This document shows, piece by piece, positions 33,905 to 42,299 of a DNA stretch of 64,000 nucleotides. The notes beneath the pieces were generated by a model. It worked only from the letters and a program-made list of their open reading frames with translations, searched no databases and was not told the DNA's origin. This DNA is from Nonomuraea maritima (lineage in GTDB: Bacteria; Actinomycetota; Actinomycetes; Streptosporangiales; Streptosporangiaceae): positions 62,001 through 126,000 of the forward strand of contig NZ_FNFB01000005.1 of assembly GCF_900100395.1 (NCBI RefSeq), given 5' to 3'. A program made the position numbers and the translations under genes. Numbering within the stretch: the stretch's first letter is position 1; each line of letters starts with the position of its first letter.

Positions 33905-34126
33905 CGCCCTGGCCACCGGTGGCGGGCCAGAACGGTGGCCCGCTGCCCTCATGATCGGCGCCTTCCCGCCGGGCCGGGCGCCATGACGTGGGGTCCCGCA
34001 CCGAGCGCCTCTCGCGGTGGCATCGCCACCCGCCGCCGCGAGGGCCTGGCGGGGAAGGTGTTGGAACCGGTGCCGTCCTCCATCGTGGGGCGGGGGGCGG
34101 CACCGGTCAGCCGTTGTCAGCGCGTC

Positions 34127-34150
34127 CCAGATGAGAGCTTTCTCATCTGG
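34127..34150. promoter_or_regulatory. Perfect inverted repeat upstream of the two-component/polyphosphate operon
   Basis: Arms CCAGATGAGA (34127-34136) and TCTCATCTGG (34141-34150) are perfect with a four-base loop, followed by GTTTCAGCG so that CTCATC and TTCAGC are also spaced about one helical turn. A binding site for the operon's own OmpR-type regulator is likely; an RNA hairpin is possible. The remainder of 33905-34190 contains no gene. Confidence 0.6.
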
Positions 34151-34190
34151 GTTTCAGCGTGGTCTCCTCGAACGGCGGGAGGGTGGCCCC

Positions 34191-34577
34191 ATGAAACACC
34201 GCGCGATGGTGATTCTCCTCGTCGTGGCCGTGGCCGTGGCGGCGATCATGGCGACGGGCCTGCTGGTGCAGGCCACCGAGAGGGAAGCCGACCTGGGCGG
34301 CCCCGTGGTGGTCACCCCCCGTACGAAGGTCTCGTCAGAGCCCACGCCGAACCCGCAGAATACGGCGAGCAGGGGTGTCCGGACGCCGGGCGCCACACCC
34401 GTACCCGGCGCCGGAGAGCCGACCGCCACTCCCGACAGACCCACCCCCACCCCGACCCAGGCCGGGAGCACCGCGCAGCGGGAGAACCGGGCCGAGCCGG
34501 TGGCCCCGCCGTCGCCCCGGCCGGGCGGCGGCGACGATGACGACGACGATGACGACGGAGGCGACAGTGACGACTGA
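34191..34577 (+). CDS. Membrane-anchored Pro/Thr-rich protein with poly-Asp C-terminus
   Basis: 128 aa: one membrane anchor (ILLVVAVAVAAIMATGLLV, residues about 8-26), then a low-complexity Pro/Thr/Ala linker with PTPTPT runs, then a C-terminal GGG-Asp8-GG-DSDD tail. GGGAGGG precedes ATG 34191. It is the first gene of the operon with the kinase and regulator. The tail could bind metal ions or basic polymers; the likely role is as an external accessory or signal component of the two-component system. Confidence 0.75.
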   Translation: MKHRAMVILLVVAVAVAAIMATGLLVQATEREADLGGPVVVTPRTKVSSEPTPNPQNTASRGVRTPGATPVPGAGEPTATPDRPTPTPTQAGSTAQRENRAEPVAPPSPRPGGGDDDDDDDDGGDSDD

Positions 34578-34595
34578 CCGGGAAGGCCCCCGAGG

Positions 34596-35999
34596 GTGAG
34601 TGCTCGCGCCCGCATCGTGGGCTGGATGCTCGCGGTCGTCGGTTTAGCCCTGTCCGTAGCCATCTTCGCCACCTGGACGATCCTGCTGACCAGGCTCGAC
34701 GACCGGATCCACCGCGAGCTGGAGAACGAGTACGACAAGTTCCGCCGCTACGCCCAGAGCGCGCTCGACCCGAAGACCGGCCGCACGGTCACCGACGTCC
34801 AGGACCTGCTCATCGGTTACCTGGAGGTCAACACGCCCGACCGGTGGGAGACGTTCTTCAGCATCCTCGACGGCAAGGCGCACAAGGTCACCTTCGTGCC
34901 GCCGCCGGTGCGCGTCGACACCGACCCGGCGCTGGTCGCGGACATGGCGAAGGCGACCAGGGTCACCCGCAGACACCTCGACACCTCGCGCGGAGCCGTC
35001 CAGTACGTCGTCATCCCCGTCACCGTGGACGGTGACCGCCGCAGCGGGCACTTCGTCGCGGCGGTCTTCTACGACCTGCACCGCGACGAGATCGTCGACG
35101 CCGTACGGGTGCTCGGCCTGTCCGCGGGCGCGGCGATGGCGCTGGCGGGCGCGGCCGGGTGGTTCGTGGCGGGCCGCGTGCTGGCCCCGGTCCGGCTGGT
35201 ACGCCAGACGGCCGAGCAGATCAGCGACTCCGCCGACCTGACCCGCCGGCTGGACGTGCCTGGCGACGACGACGTGGCGGCGCTCGCGGCGACCTTCAAC
35301 CACATGCTCGACCGGCTCGAACACGCCTTCGTCGTGCAGCGGCACTTCATGGACGACGCCGGTCACGAGCTGCGCACGCCCATCACGGTGATCCGCGGCC
35401 ATCTGGAGCTGATGGGCGACGACCCGGACGACCGCGCCGACACCCTCGCCCTGGTCACCGACGAGCTCGACCGGATGAACCGCATCGTCGACGACCTGCT
35501 CACCCTCGCCAAGGCGGAGCAGCCCGGCTTCCTGACGCTCGACACCGTCGAGCTGGCCGACCTCACGGTCAGCGTCGTGGCCAAGGCCCGCGGCCTCGGC
35601 GAGCGCAAGTGGCGCGTGGACGAGGTGGCCGAGGCGCGCCTGCCGGCCGACCGCCAGCGGCTCACGCAGGCGATGATGCAACTCCTCGCGAACGCGGTGC
35701 GCCACACCCGCGACGACGACCTGATCGCCGTCGGCTCCGCCGTCCGGGACGGTCGCGTCGATCTCTGGGTGCGCGACAGCGGCCCCGGCGTGCCGCCCGC
35801 CGAGCGTGAACGCATCTTCGGGCGGTTCGTCCGCGGCGAGAGCCGTAGCGGCTCGCACGAGGGAGCCGGTCTCGGGCTGGCCATCGTCAAGTCCATCGCC
35901 CACGCCCACGGCGGCACCGTGCAGGTGATCGACGGCTCCGGTGGCGGGGCCTGTTTCGTCATGTCCCTTCCGCTGTGGGAGTCGTGGAGGCCCAGGTGA
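34596..35999 (+). CDS. Sensor histidine kinase (HAMP, HisKA, HATPase)
   Basis: 467 aa with two membrane helices (residues about 7-30 and 165-190) enclosing an extracytoplasmic sensor domain of about 135 aa, then HAMP, a dimerisation helix with the phospho-acceptor His257 in DAGHELRTP, and a catalytic ATP-binding domain (N box ANAVRH, G1 DSGPGVP, G2 GAGLGLAI). GTG 34596. It shares four bases with the response-regulator start (GTGA). Confidence 0.94.
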   Translation: MSARARIVGWMLAVVGLALSVAIFATWTILLTRLDDRIHRELENEYDKFRRYAQSALDPKTGRTVTDVQDLLIGYLEVNTPDRWETFFSILDGKAHKVTFVPPPVRVDTDPALVADMAKATRVTRRHLDTSRGAVQYVVIPVTVDGDRRSGHFVAAVFYDLHRDEIVDAVRVLGLSAGAAMALAGAAGWFVAGRVLAPVRLVRQTAEQISDSADLTRRLDVPGDDDVAALAATFNHMLDRLEHAFVVQRHFMDDAGHELRTPITVIRGHLELMGDDPDDRADTLALVTDELDRMNRIVDDLLTLAKAEQPGFLTLDTVELADLTVSVVAKARGLGERKWRVDEVAEARLPADRQRLTQAMMQLLANAVRHTRDDDLIAVGSAVRDGRVDLWVRDSGPGVPPAERERIFGRFVRGESRSGSHEGAGLGLAIVKSIAHAHGGTVQVIDGSGGGACFVMSLPLWESWRPR

Positions 36000-36658
36000 A
36001 CCGGATTCTGATAGCGGAGGACGAGGCCCGCATCGCGTCCTTCGTCGAGAAGGGGCTGCGGGCCAACGGCTTCGTGACCGCCGTGGTCGGAGACGGCGTC
36101 GCGGCCTACGACCTGGCCGCCACGGGTGGTTTCGACCTGCTGATCCTCGACATCGGGCTGCCGCTGAGCGACGGGTTCACGGTGCTGCGGCGGCTGCGCG
36201 GGTCGATGGTGACCATCCCCGTCATCATCCTGACGGCGCGCGACAGCGTGAGCGACACGGTGGCCGGTCTGGAGGGCGGCGCCGACGACTACATCGCCAA
36301 GCCGTTCGCGTTCGAGGAGCTGCTGGCCCGGGTGCGGTTGCGACTGCGCGCCGACCGCACGCCCGAGGTGACCGTGCTGCGCGTCGCCGACCTGTCGCTG
36401 GATCTGCGGACGAGACGCGCCTACGTGGGCGACCGCGCGGTCGACCTGTCGACCAGGGAGTTCGCTCTGGCCGAGATCTTCTGCCGGCATCCCGACCAGG
36501 TGCTGACCCGCGAGCAGCTGCTCAGCCACGTGTGGGGGTTCGACTTCGACCCGGGTTCCAACGTGGTCGACGTCTACGTCCGCTACCTGCGGCGCAAGAT
36601 CGGCGCCGACCGGATCGAGACCGTCCGGGGCACCGGCTACCGCATGAGAGTCGCCTAA
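35996..36658 (+). CDS. OmpR-family response regulator
   Basis: 220 aa: receiver domain with AEDE acidic pocket, phospho-Asp52 (LILDIGLP) and Lys102 (IAKPF), then a winged-helix DNA-binding domain (residues about 125-220, ending RIETVRGTGYRMRVA). It overlaps the kinase by four bases. The probable target is the operon itself through the palindrome at 34127-34150 and perhaps the polyphosphate genes 70 bases downstream. Confidence 0.95.
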   Translation: MNRILIAEDEARIASFVEKGLRANGFVTAVVGDGVAAYDLAATGGFDLLILDIGLPLSDGFTVLRRLRGSMVTIPVIILTARDSVSDTVAGLEGGADDYIAKPFAFEELLARVRLRLRADRTPEVTVLRVADLSLDLRTRRAYVGDRAVDLSTREFALAEIFCRHPDQVLTREQLLSHVWGFDFDPGSNVVDVYVRYLRRKIGADRIETVRGTGYRMRVA

Positions 36659-36728
36659 TCATCAGCTCACCGGCGCTTCACCGCACCCCTCGAAGCTGTT
36701 CATAGGCAATTTTTCGAAGGGAGCGGTC

Positions 36729-37289
36729 ATGGCAGTCGGACTGGTGATGGACCTCGTGGCGATCGTCACGCTGGCCTACGGGCTCTACTACCGGCGTCAC
36801 CACCGGCGGGATCTGTTGTTCGCGTACGTCGCGCTCAACGTCGGGATCTTCGCGGTGGTGTCGCTGTTACTGGTGCAGCGGGTGGACATCGCGGTCGGCT
36901 TCGGGTTGTTCGGCGTCCTGTCGATCATCCGGCTGCGGTCGGACGAGATCACCCAGCAGGAGATCGCGTACTACTTCGTCGCCATCGCGCTCGGCCTGGT
37001 CAACGGGATCGCGGGCGCGACGTGGCCGCTGACCGCGCTGCTGCTCGACGTCGTCCTCCTGGCGGTCATGTACGTCGCCGACCACCGGAGGCTGCTCGGC
37101 CGCACCCGGCAGCAGATCATCACCCTCGACGTGGTGCACGCCGACCCCGACCTGTTGCGGGTGGACCTGGAGGCCCGACTGCGGGCGAAGGTGCTGCACC
37201 TCGTCGTCACCCAGATCGACTACGTGCGTGACGTGACGGTGGTGGACGTCCGCTACGTGGTGCCGCACGCGCGGGTGGGCACGCGATGA
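36729..37289 (+). CDS. DUF4956 membrane protein
   Basis: 186 aa with four membrane segments in the first 120 residues and the family signature GFGLFGVLSIIRLRSDEITQQE. The C-terminal soluble domain has ferredoxin-like strands (QQIITLDVVHADPDLL). In other genomes DUF4956 proteins are linked to VTC-type polyphosphate polymerases, and here the next gene is one. Overlap of four bases (ATGA). Confidence 0.9.
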   Translation: MAVGLVMDLVAIVTLAYGLYYRRHHRRDLLFAYVALNVGIFAVVSLLLVQRVDIAVGFGLFGVLSIIRLRSDEITQQEIAYYFVAIALGLVNGIAGATWPLTALLLDVVLLAVMYVADHRRLLGRTRQQIITLDVVHADPDLLRVDLEARLRAKVLHLVVTQIDYVRDVTVVDVRYVVPHARVGTR

Positions 37290-38116
37290 GCGCCGGGCCG
37301 TACGCGGACGCGCTGCTCGCCGGCGTTACCGCCGCGATGCCGGGTCTCGGGCTGGACGAGGTGCCGGAGCTGATGAGCCGGGTCGACCGCAAGTACCTCG
37401 TGACGACGGCCACCATGGCGAGGCTCGCGGCCGAACTGGACGACCGGTTCCACGTGCTGCGCATCGGCGGGCGGCGGCAGTTCCGCTACACCTCCACCTA
37501 CTTCGACACCCCCGAACTGCTCACCTTCCACCAGCATCGGCAGGACCGGCGGCGGCGCTTCAAGCTCCGTACCCGGACCTACCTGGACGGCGGCGGGCAG
37601 TGGCTGGAGCTCAAGCTAGGCGGCGCCCGGGGCGGCACCGACAAGCTGCGCATCCCGTACGACGGCGTGCCCAGCGGGACGCTGACCCCGCAGGCGATGG
37701 ACTTCGTCCGCGACACCCTGCTGAGCCGGCTGCGCCTGATCGCGCCGGAGACGTTGGAGCCGGTGCTGGCCACCGACTACCGGCGGGTCACGCTCGTCGA
37801 CCGGGAGGGCGGCGCGCGGGTCACCTGTGACACCGGGCTGGTGTGCCGCGACGCGCACGGCAGCCGGCCCGCCAGGGGAGACCTGGTGCTGCTGGAGTCG
37901 AAGTCGGCCGACGGCAGGGGCGCGATCGACGGGGTGCTGCGCGGGCTGGGGGTGCGGCCGGTCAGCGTGAGCAAGTACTGCGTCGCGGTCGCCGCGCTCA
38001 GGGGCCTGCCGGCCAACCGGTGGCGGCCGGTGCTCCACCGCTACCTGGGACGGCACGTCCCCGCTGGTCGACAATGGCGGTCGCGCGATGATAGGCAGAT
38101 GGCGAGTACGGTCTGA
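37286..38116 (+). CDS. VTC-domain polyphosphate polymerase
   Basis: 276 aa forming the triphosphate-tunnel fold of the VTC family. Tunnel residues are visible in RVDRKYLV, RYTSTYFDT, RRRFKLRTRTY, WLELKL, VLLESKS and SVSKYC, matching the basic/acidic ring that binds the polyphosphate chain and metal. It likely makes inorganic polyphosphate from ATP, with the DUF4956 protein as its membrane partner. There is no SPX domain. A CotH-like protein, often found with such pairs, is absent here. Confidence 0.88.
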   Translation: MSAGPYADALLAGVTAAMPGLGLDEVPELMSRVDRKYLVTTATMARLAAELDDRFHVLRIGGRRQFRYTSTYFDTPELLTFHQHRQDRRRRFKLRTRTYLDGGGQWLELKLGGARGGTDKLRIPYDGVPSGTLTPQAMDFVRDTLLSRLRLIAPETLEPVLATDYRRVTLVDREGGARVTCDTGLVCRDAHGSRPARGDLVLLESKSADGRGAIDGVLRGLGVRPVSVSKYCVAVAALRGLPANRWRPVLHRYLGRHVPAGRQWRSRDDRQMASTV

Positions 38117-38162
38117 CCTGCGCGAACAGGGGAAGCCGGCCGCGGCCACGGGGGACGTCCAC

Positions 38163-38714
38163 ATGCTTGAGCGCGTTCACGAGATTCCCGGCGTCCTGCT
38201 GGACGCGGAGGAGTATCTCGACGACTTCTGGCCGCGGTACCGGACGGTCGACGGCGTGGTGTGGAAGCTTCAGCGCGTCCAGGCCTTCCCGGCCGCCGCT
38301 CCGGTGTCGGAGGACGACTGGCGGCGTTCGCTCGGGCTGGTCGGTGAGGGTCCCGCCCGGCCCTTTCCCGGTCGGCGCGTCCGCGTGGTGGAGCGGCCGG
38401 TCACGTCGTACCTGCGGTGGGAGATGCACCTGCTGGCGCTGCGGACGCCGCCCGCCGAGCAGGTGCGGGTGCTGGACGCCGCCGAGGTGTCCGACCTGGA
38501 GGGACGGCGCCGCCTGCCGGAGCTCGTGGTGCTGGGGACGGCGGTCATGTACGAGGTGACGTACGACTCCGCGGGTGTGCACAGCGGGGCGCGGCGGATC
38601 GACGCGCTCGACGTGGTCGACGCGTGCCGGGGCGAGCTGGAGAAGCTGTTCGCGCTGGGCGAGGACCTGCGCGACTACTACGAACGCGAGATCGCGCCAG
38701 GGACGACGGCCTGA
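38163..38714 (+). CDS. DUF6879-type protein
   Basis: 183 aa, cytoplasmic, with the family-like core YLDDFWPRYRTVDGVVWKLQR near the start and a YLRWEMHLL strand. In actinomycetes such proteins occur near XRE regulators and small DUF397 proteins; no such neighbour is seen here. The start is taken as ATG 38163, because the 25 residues from the alternative ATG 38088 are compositionally different. It converges on the MarR gene with a 10-base gap. Confidence 0.7.
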   Translation: MLERVHEIPGVLLDAEEYLDDFWPRYRTVDGVVWKLQRVQAFPAAAPVSEDDWRRSLGLVGEGPARPFPGRRVRVVERPVTSYLRWEMHLLALRTPPAEQVRVLDAAEVSDLEGRRRLPELVVLGTAVMYEVTYDSAGVHSGARRIDALDVVDACRGELEKLFALGEDLRDYYEREIAPGTTA

Positions 38715-38724
38715 CGGGTCGCCC

Positions 38725-39183
38725 CTAGTCGTTGGTGCACACGACCTTCTGGCCGACAGTCGCCTGCTTGAGCAGCGAGTAGAGCAGCTCGCGCTGGGCT
38801 TCGTCGAGCACGCTGCCCAGCACTTCGTCCTCGACCGCGGCGAGCGCGAACTCGGCCTTCGCCAGCCGTTCCACGCCCGCCTGGGTGAGCTCGACGATGT
38901 GCCTGCGCCGGTCTTCCGGTGACCGCCGCCGTTCGACCAGCCCGTCCTTCTCGAGGTCGTTGAGCAGGCTGACCACGTTGGTGCCGTCGATCTCGAGGGT
39001 CGCGCTGAGCGCCTGCTGGGTGGTGCCACCACTCTCGCGCAGCACGGTCAGGGCGACGAGGTGGCGAGGGCGCAGACCGAGTGGCGCCAGCACCGACTCG
39101 CTCCGGGTGCGGATGCGGCGCGACAGGTGGTCGAGCAGGACGCCCGACCGGTGCACCGGTTGGTTGACGACGGGCAGCTCCAT
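38725..39183 (-). CDS. MarR-family transcriptional regulator
   Basis: 152 aa with winged-helix residues QALSATLEIDGTNVVSLLNDL and wing VERRRSPEDRRRHI. It is divergent from an azoreductase-type gene with a palindrome between them, the usual arrangement for redox-responsive control of quinone or azo-compound reductases. Confidence 0.9.
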   Translation of the reverse strand: MELPVVNQPVHRSGVLLDHLSRRIRTRSESVLAPLGLRPRHLVALTVLRESGGTTQQALSATLEIDGTNVVSLLNDLEKDGLVERRRSPEDRRRHIVELTQAGVERLAKAEFALAAVEDEVLGSVLDEAQRELLYSLLKQATVGQKVVCTND

Positions 39184-39221
39184 GGGAACAAGCCTAGCCC
39201 ACTTGACGTTGAATCGGCTTG

Positions 39222-39238
39222 TCGCTAATCATTGGCGA
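39222..39238. promoter_or_regulatory. MarR-type operator between regulator and azoreductase
   Basis: TCGCTAATCATTGGCGA is a near-perfect palindrome (one mismatched pair) located in the 87-base divergent region, 33 bases before the azoreductase start. Confidence 0.6.
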
Positions 39239-39270
39239 AACACAAACGATTTATGAAAGGCCAGTAGGCA

Positions 39271-39918
39271 ATGCCTCACCTGCTACATATCGACTCCAGC
39301 ATCCAGGGCGGCAACTCGGTCAGCCGCAAGCTCACGGCCCGCGCGGCGGCGGCCTGGCGCTCCGCGCACCCCGGCGGCAGCGTCACCTACCGCGACCTCG
39401 GCGCCAACCCGCTCCCGCACCTCGACGGGGACGGCGGTCTGGCCCGGCTGCTGCCACCCGAGCAGCACACGCCGGCTCAGGCCGGATCCTGGAGGCTGAC
39501 GCAGATGCTCGTCGCGGAGGTCAAGGCGGCCGACGTCGTGCTGCTGGGGCTCCCGCTGTACAACTACGGCGCGCCGAGCAGCGTGAAGTCCTGGGTCGAC
39601 CACCTCATCGCGCCCGGCCTGGCCTTCGACCCGGAGACGAACAAGGGGCTGCTCGGCGGACGCGACTTCGTCGTGATCGCCACCCGTGGGGGCGGCTACG
39701 GCCCTGGGGCGCCGCGCGAGGGGTGGGACCACGCCCTGCCGTGGTTCCCGCACGGGCTGTCGGCCACCGGGCTTGAGCCCCGCTACATCGAGGCCGAGCT
39801 GACGCTCGCCAAGGTGAATCCGGCCATGGCCCCTCTGATCCCGATGGCGGAGGAGAGCCTCGCGGCGGCGGAGAAGGCGGTCGACGCCCTCTGGACGCCG
39901 GCCACCGCGGGAGTCTGA
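39271..39918 (+). CDS. FMN-dependent NADH-azoreductase / quinone reductase
   Basis: 215-aa flavodoxin-fold oxidoreductase of the AzoR family, with HIDSSIQGGNSVSRKL at the FMN phosphate site and LPLYNYGAPSSVKSWVDH and ATRGGGYG at the flavin ring site. It reduces quinones and azo compounds by two-electron transfer. AAAGG precedes ATG 39271. Divergent from its likely MarR regulator. Confidence 0.9.
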   Translation: MPHLLHIDSSIQGGNSVSRKLTARAAAAWRSAHPGGSVTYRDLGANPLPHLDGDGGLARLLPPEQHTPAQAGSWRLTQMLVAEVKAADVVLLGLPLYNYGAPSSVKSWVDHLIAPGLAFDPETNKGLLGGRDFVVIATRGGGYGPGAPREGWDHALPWFPHGLSATGLEPRYIEAELTLAKVNPAMAPLIPMAEESLAAAEKAVDALWTPATAGV

Positions 39919-39933
39919 ACCGGTCGCGACCGC

Positions 39934-39971
39934 GCCGAACGCTCCCCCTTAGGGGCGGGGGAGCGTTCGGC
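39934..39971. terminator. Strong bidirectional terminator
   Basis: Perfect 15-base arms GCCGAACGCTCCCCC (39934-39948) and GGGGGAGCGTTCGGC (39957-39971) with an 8-base loop, between the convergent azoreductase and acyl-CoA dehydrogenase genes. Confidence 0.85.
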
Positions 39972-40004
39972 CTCGCAAGGGTCACTGGTGGCGGGGCGTT
40001 CGGC

Positions 40005-40058
40005 GTCACAAAGGGCGGGCCACCAGAGGCGTGTCACAAGGGGCGGGCCACCAAGGGC
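40005..40058. repeat. Tandem direct repeat (28-base period)
   Basis: Two copies of a 26-base unit (GTCACAA, GGGCGGGCCACCA, then GGC; 40005-40030 and 40033-40058) lie just past the acyl-CoA dehydrogenase stop. A third, weaker relative (GTCACTGGTGGCGGGGC) starts at 39981. Confidence 0.6.
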
Positions 40059-40062
40059 GGCT

Positions 40063-41286
40063 TCACAGGGGGAGGCCGCCGGTGGCGGAGCTGGTGGAGC
40101 CGGTGGCGCGGTAGGCGGCGATGGTGCGCTCGGCGATGCGCATCTGGTGGATCTCGTCGGCGCCGTCGGCGAAACGAGCCCAGCGGGCGTGCTGGAACAT
40201 GTTGGCCAGCGGCGTGTCCGTCGAGTAGCCGAGCGCCCCGTGCACCTGGATCGCGCGGTCGACGATCCGGTTGAGGCTGTTGGCCACGAAGTGCTTGGCC
40301 ATCGAGACCTCCGTACGGAAGTCCTCGCCCTTGTCGATCTTGGACGCGGCGTGCAGCACCATCAGCTTGCACTGGTAGAGCTCCATCGCCGAGTCGGCGA
40401 TCAGCCACTGGACGCCCTGCTTCTCGGCCAGCAGCGAGCCGTGGCTGTGGCGGTTGAGCGCCCGGTCGACCATCATGTCCAGGGCCGTCTCGGCCTGCGA
40501 GATCCACCGCATGCAGTGGGCCAGCCGGGCCGGGCCGAGCCGGTACTGGCCGAGGCGGTGGCCGTTGCCCCGGCCGCCGAGCACGTGGCTGTCCGGCACG
40601 CGCAGGTCCTCGATGACGATCTCGCTGTGCCCGGTCGAGCCGTGCATCGTCTCGACCTCACGGACGTCGTTCCAGCCCGCCGAGGGCAGGTCGACGAGGA
40701 AGGCGGTGTTGGCGCCGCGCGAACCCTCGGGGACGTCCTGCTCGGTCCGGGCGATGAGGATCGCGAAGTTCGCCCGGCGCGCGTTGGAGATGAACCACTT
40801 GTGGCCGTTGATGACCCACTCGTCCCCGTCGCGGACCGCGTGCGTACGGATGAGGGTGGGGTCCGAGCCCGCCACCTCGGGCTCGGTCATGGCGAAGCAC
40901 GACATCACGGTCCCCTCCAGCAGGGGACGCAGGTACTTCTCCTTCTGTTCGTCGGTCGCCCAGTGCAGGAGGGTGTGCATGTTGCCCTCGTCGGGCGCCT
41001 GGCAGTTGAACACCCACGGCCCGATCCTGGTCTTGGCGGCCTCCGACTGCACCATGGCCAGTTCGACGTGGCCGAGGCCCATGCCGCCCCATTCCTTCGG
41101 CATGTGCGGCAGCCACAGACCCTCGGCCTTGGCCTGCGAGCGGAGATGGAAGATCGTCCGGAGGTACTCGTCCCGGTCGCCCTCCTTCACCTCCTCCATG
41201 GCGGGCACGACGGTGTCCTGGATGAAGGCGCGGACCCGCCTGCGGATCTCCTCGTGCTCGGGGGCGAGGGTGAAGTCGATGGCCAT
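40063..41286 (-). CDS. Acyl-CoA dehydrogenase
   Basis: 407-aa flavoenzyme. FAMTEPEVAGSDPT binds FAD and substrate, WFISNARRANFAI is the mid-domain beta strand, and the C-terminal helical domain carries VHGALGYSTDTPLANMFQHAR. The usual catalytic Glu region reads RWARFADGADEIHQMRIAERTI, the pattern of the ACAD10/11-like long-chain branch. Probably monocistronic, 26 bases after the dipeptide importer operon. Confidence 0.93.
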   Translation of the reverse strand: MAIDFTLAPEHEEIRRRVRAFIQDTVVPAMEEVKEGDRDEYLRTIFHLRSQAKAEGLWLPHMPKEWGGMGLGHVELAMVQSEAAKTRIGPWVFNCQAPDEGNMHTLLHWATDEQKEKYLRPLLEGTVMSCFAMTEPEVAGSDPTLIRTHAVRDGDEWVINGHKWFISNARRANFAILIARTEQDVPEGSRGANTAFLVDLPSAGWNDVREVETMHGSTGHSEIVIEDLRVPDSHVLGGRGNGHRLGQYRLGPARLAHCMRWISQAETALDMMVDRALNRHSHGSLLAEKQGVQWLIADSAMELYQCKLMVLHAASKIDKGEDFRTEVSMAKHFVANSLNRIVDRAIQVHGALGYSTDTPLANMFQHARWARFADGADEIHQMRIAERTIAAYRATGSTSSATGGLPL

Positions 41287-41312
41287 ACTGGTGGTACTCC
41301 TCTATATAGGGA

Positions 41313-42299
41313 TCAATCAGTAGTTGTCAGGTCGGGGAAGTGGCAGGCCAGCCAGTGGTCCTGGCCGACCCGCCGGATCTGGGGCTCCTCGGCGGCGCAC
41401 CGCTCCCGTGCCCGGGGGCAGCGCGTACGGAACCGGCACCCCGACGGCGGCTCGACCGGCGACGGCGGCTCGCCGCTGATCAGCGTGTCGGCGGGCGGCA
41501 GGTCGAGCCCGCCGTCCGGGATCGAGGCGATGAGGGCCCGCGTGTACGGATGCGCCGGCCGCCCGATCAGCTCGGCGCTCGGCGCCAGCTCGCAGACCTT
41601 CCCCAGGTACATCACGAGGATGCGGTCGCTGACGTTCTTCACCACGGCGAGGTCGTGGGCGATGAAGACGAGCGTCAGGCGGTAGCGGTCCTTGAGGTCC
41701 TCCAGCAGGCCGAGGATCTGCGCCTGCACCGAGACGTCCAGCGCCGAGACCGGCTCGTCGCAGATCACCACCTCCGGTTCGAGGATCAGCGCCCGCGCGA
41801 TCGACACGCGCTGGCACTGACCGCCGGAGAACTCGTGCGGCCGGCGTACCGCGGCGGTCGCGGGGTCGAGCCCGACCGCCTCCAGGACCTCGTCCACGCG
41901 GTCGCCCGGCAGGTTCCACACGCGGGGGCCCTCGCCGACGATGTCGCGGACGCGGCGGCGCGGGTTCAGCGAGGAGATCGGATCCTGGAAGATCATTTGT
42001 AACCGGCGGCGGGTCCGGCGCAGCGCCTCCCCACGCAGCGTGGTGAGCTCCTGGTCCTCCAGCCGCACCGAGCCGGAGCGGGGCCGCGGCAGCTGGACGA
42101 GCGCCCGCGCCGCGCTCGACTTGCCGCAGCCCGACTCGCCGACGATGCCGAGCGTCTCGCCGCGCGCCACGTCGAAGCTCACCCCGGCGACCGCGCTCAC
42201 GGTACGGCCGCGACCCGCAGGGAACTCGACGACCAGGTCCTCCACCCGCAGCAGCACCTCGTCCCGAGGACGGAGATGAGCCTTGCCGCTACCTGCCAC
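41313..42299 (-). CDS. Oligopeptide/dipeptide ABC transporter ATPase (DppF/OppF-like)
   Basis: 328 aa: Walker A GESGCGKS at residues 54-61, signature [15 protein letters not shown], Walker [15 protein letters not shown], and the C-terminal oligopeptide-type region ([14 protein letters not shown]) with cysteines that bind an iron-sulfur cluster in this family. GTG 42299 overlaps the end of the preceding gene. Last gene of the peptide importer operon. Confidence 0.92.
   Translation of the reverse strand: MAGSGKAHLRPRDEVLLRVEDLVVEFPAGRGRTVSAVAGVSFDVARGETLGIVGESGCGKSSAARALVQLPRPRSGSVRLEDQELTTLRGEALRRTRRRLQMIFQDPISSLNPRRRVRDIVGEGPRVWNLPGDRVDEVLEAVGLDPATAAVRRPHEFSGGQCQRVSIARALILEPEVVICDEPVSALDVSVQAQILGLLEDLKDRYRLTLVFIAHDLAVVKNVSDRILVMYLGKVCELAPSAELIGRPAHPYTRALIASIPDGGLDLPPADTLISGEPPSPVEPPSGCRFRTRCPRARERCAAEEPQIRRVGQDHWLACHFPDLTTTD

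Noticed and set aside
39981..40062. CRISPR-like repeat array
   Set aside because: Only two close copies separated by two bases; no spacers, no cas genes. It is a tandem minisatellite.
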